Origin: Ktedonobacterales bacterium
Lineage (GTDB): Bacteria; Chloroflexota; Ktedonobacteria; Ktedonobacterales; JACDGC01
DNA length: 7,127 nucleotides
Reading direction: 5' to 3'
NCBI GenBank assembly: GCA_013815535.1
Contig: JACDGC010000186.1
Span: 1 to 7,127, forward strand
Part shown: positions 1-5,774 of the stretch, piece after piece
Position numbering within the stretch: the stretch's first letter is position 1
How the letters are laid out: each line of letters starts with the position of its first letter
Translations under genes and position numbers: made by a program
Notes under the pieces: model-generated
The model's database searches: none
What the model was told of the DNA's origin: nothing
The model's input: the letters and a program-made list of their open reading frames with translations, nothing else

Positions 1-2
1 GC

Positions 3-71
3 AGCGCGGATGGCCCTACGGCAGGGGGCATCGAGTTCTATGAGGTTGTGCCCAGCACCCCCACCGCCTAG
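3..71 (+). CDS. C-terminal end of an unidentified protein (partial)
   Basis: The frame starting at base 3 is open from the window edge and ends at a TAG at 69-71, giving 22 residues that finish in EFYEVVPSTPTA. I preferred this frame over the other two because most of its codons end in G or C, as in the other genes here, while the alternative open frame (1 to about 75) reads as low-complexity A/P/S/R. The Pro/Thr-rich tail is compatible with a flexible C-terminus. No family can be assigned from so little, and the gene could be an artefact of an open GC-rich frame. It would lie upstream of, and on the same strand as, the histidine kinase, 173 bases away. Confidence 0.45.
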   Translation, partial: SADGPTAGGIEFYEVVPSTPTA

Positions 72-153
72 TTGACGGTTGGCCCCACCCTGCCACTGGC
101 GGCATGCATCAGACGGGTGAAGCTGTGGCAGTTTTCCCGATGGCCCCGGGTGT

Positions 154-184
154 TTGACAAGCCCCCTGCCCGATATGACACAAT
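154..184 (+). promoter_or_regulatory. Possible promoter of the histidine-kinase operon
   Basis: A perfect TTGACA lies at 154-159. The best -10 candidate is CACAAT at 179-184 (4 of 6 matches), separated by 19 bases, which is longer than ideal. It sits in the only locally AT-rich stretch of the gap before the kinase. Transcription would start about 50 bases before the chosen start codon at 245. The -35 is good and the -10 weak, so this is a suggestion. Otherwise the 173-base gap (72-244) holds nothing I can support. Confidence 0.35.
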
Positions 185-230
185 AGAAGAGAGCCTGTTC
201 GCAGGATGCGAACTGCCCCACCAGCCACGA

Positions 231-238
231 GGAGAAGG
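231..238 (+). promoter_or_regulatory. Ribosome binding site that fixes the kinase start at 245
   Basis: GGAGAAGG ends 6 bases before the ATG at 245. The upstream in-frame ATG at 206 would put this Shine-Dalgarno sequence inside the coding region, and the 13 residues it would add are Arg/Pro-rich and unlike a domain start. The start at 245 is therefore preferred. Confidence 0.7.
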
Positions 239-244
239 ATCTCG

Positions 245-2518
245 ATGATCAGTGATCCCCACGCATTTTTGCCCGAGCAGCCCGAATTACGCCGCCTCGC
301 CCCGCCAGGGGGGGTGGCGGCTGGCTCACTCATCCCTCACGATCCACGGATGCGCCCGCCAGAGGGCCACCGTTCATTGCCCGCACTTATCGATGCGCTC
401 ACCAGCCGTCCCGCGATAGCGCCCCTGGTCGATCTCATCCCCGCCAGTGTGGCCGACTACCTGGGCTGTCGCCGGGTGGTGCTGTATGAGATTCGCGATC
501 ACTATCTGCATATGGTCAGCAGCACAGCGGCAGTCACCGCACGAGGCTACACCTCCACCCTGTTGCGCATCGGGCATGTGGAACCCATCGCGCTCGATGA
601 AGATGTGCCCGAAACGCAGGCGCTGCGCGACCGTGATGTCATCATCGTCCCCAGCGCGCCAGGGGCGCCGCGTCGCATCATCGCGCCAATGTTGGGGCAA
701 GGCGGCGCGGTTGGCGTGTTGGTCATCATCCCCGACACGGAAGCGCAGTGGGGCACCAACGGCTTACCCCCCAGCCAGATGCTGCTGCTGGGGTTGATGG
801 ATGTTGCGCGGGTGACAGGGATCATCCTGGAAAACGCGCATTTGGGGTCCGAGAATCGCCGCCGCGCCGAAGAGATGGATCTGCTGACGCGGCTGACCAA
901 TGCCTTCAACAACAATGTGCTGGATCTGGATGCGGCGGTGATGATCGTCGAGCGCCAAGTCAGCCGCATTTCGCATTCTGATATGTGTGCCGTGGTGCTG
1001 CGGGGGGCGGGGCCACGCGAGAGCAGCAAGTGGCTGCCGCCCGAGATCATCCGCGCCATCCAGGCACCGACCATCCTCAATGACGTGCGGATGTGGCCGC
1101 TGGCACATTTACTGCCCGAGGGGGTGCAATCGTTCTATGCCTTCCCCTTGTTCGCGGACGTGCGCATCGTGGGGGTGCTGGCATTGGCCTTTCGCAAACA
1201 GCGCCACTTGCTGCAAGATAGCGAACGCGATCTGCTGGCGATTTTGGCGAATACGGCCAGCACGGTGCTGCAACGGACGCGGCTGCAACGTGATGCCGAG
1301 CATTCACGCCAACAGAGCCGTTTTATGCTGGAACGCACCCAAAACCAAGAGCGGTTTCAAGACGCCATCTTGCGCAACATCCAAGACGGCATCCTGACGA
1401 CGGATAACGAGGGGCGCGTCACCTCGCTCAACCCGCAGGGCGCGGCACTGCTGGGGCTGGGCGACCGCTCCGCGTTGGGCCAGCCCATCGAGGAGGTGAT
1501 GCCCCTGGCCGAGGCCGGGCTTCATCTGGTGCGCCATGGGCTGGGTCAGCGGCGCGTGCCGCAGCAGCGCGAGGTGCAGGTGCGCCTCGCCAACGGCGGC
1601 GAGTTGACGATGGGCATCACCATCGCCCCCCTTCGTGGCGCGGATGGCACCGAGATGGGGGTGCTGTGCGCCTTTCAGGATAAGACGCCCCTGCGGGTGC
1701 TGGAAGGCGAGATTCGGCGGCTGGATAACGCCGCCACCATTGGCAACGAGGCCCGCATGATCTCGCACGATCTGCGCAATATGCTCAATAGCTTCTTGAT
1801 GGGCATCGGGCAGATCGAACCGCTGGTGGCCTCCAACACCGAGGCACGGCAAGATATGACCTATTTACATAAAGAAATCAACCGGATGAAGGCGCTTGCC
1901 GACAACATTCTCTATCTCTCTGGTCCCCGGCCCTTGCAGCGTGGGGTCTTTGATCTGGGCGAATTGCTCGAAGGCATCACGCGGGTGCTGATGCCCCGTG
2001 CGGCACTCTCGAACGTGGTGATGGAGCGCCAATGCGAGCCAGGGGTGACGCTGTTCGCCGATGAAATGCAGATCGCCCGTGCCGTTGAAAATCTGGCGAT
2101 CAATGCCATCGAGGCGATGCGGGGGGGCGGCAAACTGACCTTGATCACACGAACCACCCGTCCCTCGGCGGCGCTGCATGCCCCCAAGGCGGCGCGTGAC
2201 GCGCACTGGCCTGGCCCGGTGGAGCCACGGCTGCAACTGCCCAGCTATGCGACCACCACCAACGAGACGGAGCTGTTGTTGCCCGACAACCGGCAAAAGG
2301 CTGTGGAGATTGACATCATCGACACCGGCCCCGGCATCCCCGCTGAGCGCCTTCCGCACATCTGGGAGATGGGCAAGACGTTCGAGAAAGTCGCCGGGCA
2401 TGGTCTGGGGCTAGCAACCGTGAAGCAGATCGTCGATGCCCACGGCGGCACCTGTGCGGTCTACACCGAGGTTGGGCACGGCACCCGCTTCACCCTGCGC
2501 CTGCCAGCAGGGAAATAG
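245..2518 (+). CDS. Soluble sensor histidine kinase, GAF-GAF-PAS-DHp-HATPase
   Basis: A 757-aa cytosolic histidine kinase; no membrane segment or signal peptide is visible, so it should sense an internal cue. Domains in order: GAF-like about residues 46-200, a second GAF-like about 212-350, a short helical linker, PAS about 368-480 (begins RFQDAILRNIQDGILTTD), the DHp dimerisation helices with the phospho-accepting His508 in ISHDLRNMLNS, and a C-terminal ATPase domain with N-box Asn616/Asn620 (ENLAINAIEAM), G1 box DTGPGIP at 693-699 and G2 box GHGLGLA at 718-724. The usual NtrB-like HDLRNPL is HDLRNML here. The F-box/ATP-lid (WEMGKTFEK) departs from the common FxPFFTTK. About 73 residues separate Asn620 from the G1 Asp, roughly twice the usual spacing, because of a Pro/Ala-rich insert (about 640-680). 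All catalytic motifs are present, so it is probably active. It is first in an operon with two response regulators, 32 bases before the second gene. The ligand of the GAF/PAS domains cannot be read from the sequence. Confidence 0.93.
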   Translation: MISDPHAFLPEQPELRRLAPPGGVAAGSLIPHDPRMRPPEGHRSLPALIDALTSRPAIAPLVDLIPASVADYLGCRRVVLYEIRDHYLHMVSSTAAVTARGYTSTLLRIGHVEPIALDEDVPETQALRDRDVIIVPSAPGAPRRIIAPMLGQGGAVGVLVIIPDTEAQWGTNGLPPSQMLLLGLMDVARVTGIILENAHLGSENRRRAEEMDLLTRLTNAFNNNVLDLDAAVMIVERQVSRISHSDMCAVVLRGAGPRESSKWLPPEIIRAIQAPTILNDVRMWPLAHLLPEGVQSFYAFPLFADVRIVGVLALAFRKQRHLLQDSERDLLAILANTASTVLQRTRLQRDAEHSRQQSRFMLERTQNQERFQDAILRNIQDGILTTDNEGRVTSLNPQGAALLGLGDRSALGQPIEEVMPLAEAGLHLVRHGLGQRRVPQQREVQVRLANGGELTMGITIAPLRGADGTEMGVLCAFQDKTPLRVLEGEIRRLDNAATIGNEARMISHDLRNMLNSFLMGIGQIEPLVASNTEARQDMTYLHKEINRMKALADNILYLSGPRPLQRGVFDLGELLEGITRVLMPRAALSNVVMERQCEPGVTLFADEMQIARAVENLAINAIEAMRGGGKLTLITRTTRPSAALHAPKAARDAHWPGPVEPRLQLPSYATTTNETELLLPDNRQKAVEIDIIDTGPGIPAERLPHIWEMGKTFEKVAGHGLGLATVKQIVDAHGGTCAVYTEVGHGTRFTLRLPAGK

Positions 2519-2550
2519 AGCAAGCTGACCACCCAAGGGGGCACTGACAC

Positions 2551-4002
2551 ATGGATGAACGACCCACACTGACCGATGCGCTGATTTTGCTGGTCGAGGA
2601 TAATGACACACTGGCACAGTTCACCGCCAACCAACTGCGGGCACAGGGTGCGCGTGTGCAGATCGCCAGCACCCTGGCTGAAGGGGCGGCCTTCGCACGC
2701 AAAGAAACCATCGATCTGGCGCTGTTGGACCTGCATCTGCCAGATGGCATCAGCACATCGCTGCTGGCCAGCCTGCGCACTGCGGACCCTGAAATGCCCG
2801 TCATCATGATGACCGAGCGTGCCAGTGTTGGCACCGCCGTGGAGTCGATGAAGCTGGGGGCCGTCGATTATCTGGAAAAACCCTATCAACCAGCGGATCT
2901 GGACCGCGCCATCGACCGCGCGATGACGCTGGATGGTCTGCGCCGCGAAGTGCGCACCCTGCGCCGCCTGACGGGGGGTGATGGACCTGATACGACGGTG
3001 CGCGGCACTGGCCCCGCCATGAGTCGCGTCTGGCACGATCTGGATCAAGTGGCTCCCTATGACTCGAATGTGTTGATTCTGGGTGAAAATGGCACTGGCA
3101 AGGAGGTGCTGGCGCGGGCCATCCACGCGGCCAGTGGGCGGTCACGCGGCCCTTTCATCCCGGTCAACTGCGGGGGCATGCCTGAAACCTTGGTGGAAGA
3201 TCAACTCTTTGGCCACGAAGCCCACGCCTTCACCGATGCGCGGGCGCTGCGTCGTGGCGACTTCGAGTTGGCGCACAAGGGCACGATCTTCTTGGATGAG
3301 ATCGGTGAGATGCCCCCCGCCGCACAGCCCAACCTGTTGCGCGTTTTGGAAGGCCGCCGCTTCTTTCGCATTGGCGGCGAAGCCGAGGTGCATGTGGACG
3401 TGCGCGTCATCTCGGCCACCAATCGCGACCTGGAAGAAGCCGTCGCGCGCAATCAATTTCGGCAAGATCTGCTGTTTCGTTTGAATGTTTTCACCATCCG
3501 TGTGCCGCCACTGCGCGAACGGCGCGAAGACATCCCCCTGCTCATCGCCATGTTCCTGCGCGAGTTGGGGCGATCCTTGAGCAAGCCCAAACGCAAGATC
3601 AGCCTGCACACGCTGCGACTGCTGACGAATTACACCTGGCCTGGCAACGTCCGCCAGCTGCGCAATGTGTTGGAACGCGCGCTGATCCTCTGCGCGGGGC
3701 AAGAGATTTTGCCCGAGCATCTGCCGCCCGAGATCACGGGGCAGCAAGATCCCGCCTTGACTGCGCCGGACCCAGACGCGCTGTGGGAGCGGTGGTTCGA
3801 CATCGCCCCCTTTGAGGCGATCACCCTCAACGAGTTGAAGGCCCAGATCGAGCGGCGTTTGATCATGCGAACGTTGCGCCAGACGGGGGGCAACCACGGC
3901 GAAACGGCGCGCATCCTGGGCGTGCCCGATCTGAGCTACTACCTGGGCAAACATCACCTCTTGGACGGCGACAAACGCGACCATACCAAGAAGGCATCGT
4001 AA
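2551..4002 (+). CDS. NtrC-family response regulator with degenerate GAFTGA loop and tail
   Basis: A 483-aa protein with the NtrC layout: receiver (1-125), AAA+ ATPase (about 150-380) and Fis-like helix-turn-helix tail (about 430-470). The receiver is intact: acidic pair Glu16/Asp17, phospho-acceptor Asp60, Thr88 and Lys110. The ATPase is also intact: Walker A GENGTGKE (178-185), Walker B IFLDE (246-250), sensor I SATNRD (288-293), arginine-finger region FRQDLLFRL (303-311) and sensor II WPGNVRQL (363-370). The sigma-54-contacting GAFTGA motif reads HAFTDA (225-230), with both glycines lost. The C-terminal tail keeps GGNHGETARILGV but then reads DLSYYLGKHHL, where family members usually have a Ser/Arg-Thr-Leu-x-x-Lys-Leu recognition helix. 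It follows the kinase by 32 bases and has a ribosome site AAGGGGG at 2535-2541. The operon position makes it the likely partner of that kinase. It probably hydrolyses ATP and oligomerises, but classical sigma-54 activation is doubtful. A regulator of the sigma-70-acting type (TyrR and HupR are known GAFTGA-deviant precedents) is an alternative. Confidence 0.92.
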   Translation: MDERPTLTDALILLVEDNDTLAQFTANQLRAQGARVQIASTLAEGAAFARKETIDLALLDLHLPDGISTSLLASLRTADPEMPVIMMTERASVGTAVESMKLGAVDYLEKPYQPADLDRAIDRAMTLDGLRREVRTLRRLTGGDGPDTTVRGTGPAMSRVWHDLDQVAPYDSNVLILGENGTGKEVLARAIHAASGRSRGPFIPVNCGGMPETLVEDQLFGHEAHAFTDARALRRGDFELAHKGTIFLDEIGEMPPAAQPNLLRVLEGRRFFRIGGEAEVHVDVRVISATNRDLEEAVARNQFRQDLLFRLNVFTIRVPPLRERREDIPLLIAMFLRELGRSLSKPKRKISLHTLRLLTNYTWPGNVRQLRNVLERALILCAGQEILPEHLPPEITGQQDPALTAPDPDALWERWFDIAPFEAITLNELKAQIERRLIMRTLRQTGGNHGETARILGVPDLSYYLGKHHLLDGDKRDHTKKAS

Positions 4003-4020
4003 CGTTCTGCGCAGACAATG

Positions 4021-4028
4021 AAGGAGAG
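4021..4028 (+). promoter_or_regulatory. Ribosome binding site that fixes the CheY-like start at 4036
   Basis: AAGGAGAG lies 7 bases before the ATG at 4036. The in-frame ATG at 4018 precedes this site and would add only MKERHT before the canonical receiver start MAKRILTVDDN, so 4036 is preferred. Confidence 0.75.
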
Positions 4029-4035
4029 GCACACC

Positions 4036-4407
4036 ATGGCGAAGCGCATCCTCACCGTCGATGATAACGACGACATCCTGAACGTAGTCGGTTTCGCACT
4101 GGAAGACGCGGGCTTCGAGGTGCGGGCCGCCCACAACCAGCACGAGATGGAAGCCGCCCTGGCCCAAGGCTTGCCCGACTTGATGGTGCTGGACCTGATG
4201 TTGCCGGGCGCGAATGGTTATCAAGTGTTGCAAAAATTGCATGATAACGACCAGACGCGCGACATTCCCGTCATCGTCATGACGGCGAAAGCTGAAGCGC
4301 TCTATCGCCATATGAGCGCCGATCTGGGGGTGGCCCATCACTTCACCAAACCCTTCCCCACTGAAGCCCTGGTGACGGAGGCACAAACGATTTTGCACGA
4401 ACGCTAG
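4036..4407 (+). CDS. Single-domain CheY-like response regulator
   Basis: A 123-aa stand-alone receiver with no output domain. The first strand and acidic pocket are RILTVDDN (Asp9/Asp10). The phospho-acceptor is Asp53 in VLDLMLPG, the switch threonine is Thr83 in IVMTAK, and the conserved lysine is Lys105 in FTKPF. All residues needed for phosphorylation are present and the length is typical of the family. It starts 33 bases after the NtrC-like gene and is the third gene of the operon, so the upstream kinase is the obvious phosphodonor. Proteins of this kind act as phosphate shuttles, phosphate sinks, or partners binding a protein target. No chemotaxis gene is nearby, so a flagellar role should not be assumed. 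Confidence 0.93.
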   Translation: MAKRILTVDDNDDILNVVGFALEDAGFEVRAAHNQHEMEAALAQGLPDLMVLDLMLPGANGYQVLQKLHDNDQTRDIPVIVMTAKAEALYRHMSADLGVAHHFTKPFPTEALVTEAQTILHER

Positions 4408-4413
4408 GGAGGC

Positions 4414-4433
4414 TGGGCGGTCCAACACGCCCA
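4414..4433 (+). terminator. Weak hairpin after the signalling operon
   Basis: TGGGCG (4414-4419) pairs with CGCCCA (4428-4433) around an 8-base loop, 7 bases after the stop codon of the CheY-like gene. No T-run follows, so as an intrinsic terminator it is incomplete. It may only stabilise the 3' end. Confidence 0.25.
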
Positions 4434-4469
4434 TCACCCTCTCTCTGGCTGGCCGTCTTCCAACCACTC

Positions 4470-4488
4470 GCCCAAAGGGGGCTTTCTT
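4470..4488 (+). terminator. Possible short intrinsic terminator
   Basis: GCCC (4470-4473) and GGGC (4479-4482) form a 4-bp GC stem with a 5-base loop, followed directly by TTTCTT. The stem is short, but its position between the operon end and the next promoter suits a terminator. Confidence 0.3.
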
Positions 4489-4515
4489 GCACGGTCCTAG
4501 GGCCAACGTTATATA
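4487..4515 (+). promoter_or_regulatory. Probable promoter of the two-TM membrane protein gene
   Basis: TTGCAC at 4487-4492 and TATATA at 4510-4515 are separated by exactly 17 bases. The -10 lies in a sharply AT-rich island (4508-4529) that stands out from the GC-rich surroundings. TATACT at 4512-4517 is an alternative -10 with 19-base spacing. The untranslated leader to the ATG at 4611 would be about 90 bases. In it, 4533-4539 and 4551-4557 can form a 7-bp stem with one G-T wobble and an 11-base loop. Confidence 0.5.
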
Positions 4516-4597
4516 CTATCTACATATAGGGAGCGTCGCGGAACGACCTTGCGGCGCAACCTCGCCCGCTATGATGCCTCAATTGCCCGTGGTTGAA

Positions 4598-4603
4598 GAA
4601 GGA
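4598..4603 (+). promoter_or_regulatory. Ribosome binding site supporting the start at 4611
   Basis: GAAGGA ends 7 bases before ATG at 4611. An in-frame TTG at 4593 would place the site inside the gene and lacks its own Shine-Dalgarno sequence. Confidence 0.6.
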
Positions 4604-4610
4604 TGCGAGC

Positions 4611-5066
4611 ATGTCCAGCAAGTACGAGCGTGAAATCGATGAGATCCTGCGGAAGTTCGATGATGAGCGGCCCCCGACGGTGCGTGACCGCGTCAGCGCG
4701 ATGAACCGTCGCCCGACGCCCATCCGCAGCGCGCGCCGTCCCTCCCTGCCAACGACAGACACCACCTTCTGGTTGGTGGTGGGCCTCGGCATCGCGTTCG
4801 CCGCGCAGGTCGTCCGCTGGATCGTGCAGCCGTTTGGCGGATTGACCGATGCACTGCTCGGCCTGGCCGTCGTCATTGGTTTCTTGCTGATCGTCGCGGC
4901 GTTGCTCAATGCCTGGCTGCGGGGAAATCGTCCACCCGTCGCGGCGTGGCGTGGCACCACCCTGGATCAGGGAGGTCGGGGATCGAACCGCCCCCCTTTC
5001 GCTGATCTGCGCACTCGCTGGAATCTGGTGAAGTTGCGCATGAGCAATCGCCGCCGGTCACGGTGA
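4611..5066 (+). CDS. Small two-TM membrane protein of unknown function
   Basis: A 151-aa protein I do not recognise. Its N-terminus (MSSKYEREIDEILRKFDDE) is charged and probably helical, followed by an Arg/Pro-rich basic segment (about residues 25-48). Two hydrophobic segments follow, about 53-74 (starting FWLVVGLGIAF) and about 83-105 (ALLGLAVVIGFLLIVAALL), joined by a short loop with Pro and Gly. The tail of about 45 residues is strongly basic and ends NRRRSR. By the positive-inside rule both termini should be cytoplasmic. There is no signal peptide and no catalytic motif. It has its own promoter and a long leader, and converges with the gdpD-larC2 genes. Codon use matches its neighbours, and the reading frame with its ribosome site supports a real gene. 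A role in membrane scaffolding or in binding acidic partners through the basic tail is only a guess. Confidence 0.8.
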   Translation: MSSKYEREIDEILRKFDDERPPTVRDRVSAMNRRPTPIRSARRPSLPTTDTTFWLVVGLGIAFAAQVVRWIVQPFGGLTDALLGLAVVIGFLLIVAALLNAWLRGNRPPVAAWRGTTLDQGGRGSNRPPFADLRTRWNLVKLRMSNRRRSR

Positions 5067-5085
5067 CGCTGTTTTTGGTGATTGC
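5044..5085 (+). terminator. Inverted repeat overlapping the stop of the membrane-protein gene
   Basis: GCAATCGCC (5044-5052) pairs with GGTGATTGC (5077-5085), 9 bp with one G-T wobble. Inside it GTCA/TGAC (5057-5060 with 5064-5067) forms a small nested stem, and a T5 run follows at 5072-5076. The stop codon TGA (5064-5066) lies within. It could be a terminator or 3'-end structure, but neither stem has the classic strong-stem-plus-T-tract form. Confidence 0.3.
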
Positions 5086-5159
5086 CCGCCACACCACCAT
5101 CGACTTGGCGGATGAACCGAATGGGATATGCTTGCCAACAGGGCACTGGATGCTCGCCA

Positions 5160-5179
5160 TCTCCTATCTGTCTCCTATC
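5160..5179. repeat. Short direct repeat with 11-bp period
   Basis: TCTCCTATC occurs at 5160-5168 and again at 5171-5179, so the two copies are one helical turn apart. It lies in the 206-base gap between convergent genes. Tandem 11-bp spacing resembles the layout of OmpR/PhoB-type binding sites, but at 9 bp with two copies this could also be chance or slippage. Confidence 0.5.
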
Positions 5180-5199
5180 GAAAATGGCGCATGACTCCA

Positions 5200-5232
5200 C
5201 ACGCTCCCCCATGAAATCAGTGAGGGAGCGTG
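5200..5232. repeat. Perfect 9-bp inverted repeat between convergent genes
   Basis: CACGCTCCC (5200-5208) and GGGAGCGTG (5224-5232) form a perfect 9-bp GC-rich stem with a 15-base loop. It lies between the stop at 5066 on the + strand and the stop at 5273 on the - strand. A shared bidirectional terminator is the natural reading by position, though no T-run flanks it on either strand. A small GCCT-AAA-AGGC hairpin follows at 5245-5255. Confidence 0.55.
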
Positions 5233-5272
5233 CCCCACAGCATTGCCTAAAAGGCTCTGTCGTGAATGGTAG

Positions 5273-5743
5273 CTACTGCGTCAGTCCATAGTGATCGTGC
5301 AGCCAGTGGTCCAGTCGCGCCATGACTTCGCCCAGGGGCAGGCCGGTGGTGGTGGCGATGCGCGCACAATCGTCATATTCAGGGGCGGCGGCGACGACCT
5401 GACCCGCCAACAGTTTGAGCTTCACTGCGACGGGGCCAAGGGGGGATGCGACGGTCACGCTCTGGCGCGCGGCGATCAAGCGTTGCATCGTTTGAAGGCG
5501 CACCCCCAAGGTGGGCGTCTCGCGCACCAGCAAGGCGGCCAGCCGTTCGGCATCCGCCGGGCGGGCGATGATGCGCACCAACGTTGCCGGGCGGTTCTTC
5601 TTCATCTGCATCGCGGTGTAACTGACGTCGAGTGCCCCAGCGACCAGGAGGCGGTCGAGCAGGTCGCCGAGTTGTTCACCAGTGACGTTATCGAGATTCG
5701 TCTCGACGACCACCACCTCATCGCGTTCTAGTTCCTCGGCCAT
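5273..5743 (-). CDS. larC2: Stand-alone LarC C-terminal domain (LarC2-like)
   Basis: A 156-aa protein matching the C-terminal half of LarC (old name DUF111), the CTP-dependent enzyme that inserts nickel into the pincer cofactor of lactate racemase and its relatives. Family signatures are VETNLDNVTGEQ (13-24; usually ETNIDDM), GALDV (36-40), MKKNRP (47-52; usually MKKGRP) and a region around TPTLGVR. Full LarC is about 400 aa; the N-terminal LarC1 part is absent here and no remnant lies upstream. In Lactobacillus plantarum LarC2 is joined to LarC1 by programmed frameshifting, whereas this gene has its own start and a strong ribosome site (AAGGAGG, 5749-5755, 5 bases before the ATG at 5743). 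It begins 31 bases after the gdpD stop and is probably cotranscribed with it. No larA, larB or larE is in the window. It could work with a LarC1 encoded elsewhere or have another nickel or nucleotide role. The family assignment is firm; the function is inferred. Confidence 0.85.
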   Translation of the reverse strand: MAEELERDEVVVVETNLDNVTGEQLGDLLDRLLVAGALDVSYTAMQMKKNRPATLVRIIARPADAERLAALLVRETPTLGVRLQTMQRLIAARQSVTVASPLGPVAVKLKLLAGQVVAAAPEYDDCARIATTTGLPLGEVMARLDHWLHDHYGLTQ

Positions 5744-5774
5744 GGCCTCCTCCTTCGTGGGGAACCCGCCACCT

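Noticed and set aside
206..244. Longer start of the histidine kinase at ATG 206
   Set aside because: It adds 13 Arg/Pro-rich residues and places the good Shine-Dalgarno at 231-238 inside the gene.
1304..1852. Open frames on the - strand inside the histidine kinase gene, also 1865-2401 and 547-1080
   Set aside because: They are by-products of high-GC codon use; the + strand carries the PAS and DHp motifs here.
3142..4506. Long open frame (454 codons) on the - strand, antisense to the NtrC-like gene
   Set aside because: Its sequence is a Gln/His/Val-rich mirror of a GC-rich gene, has no domain, and lies opposite a gene with clear motifs in every part.
4520..4960. Open frame on the - strand opposite the membrane protein
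   Set aside because: It is Arg/Ser/Thr-rich with no domain or membrane segments; the + frame has the ribosome site and two clear hydrophobic segments.
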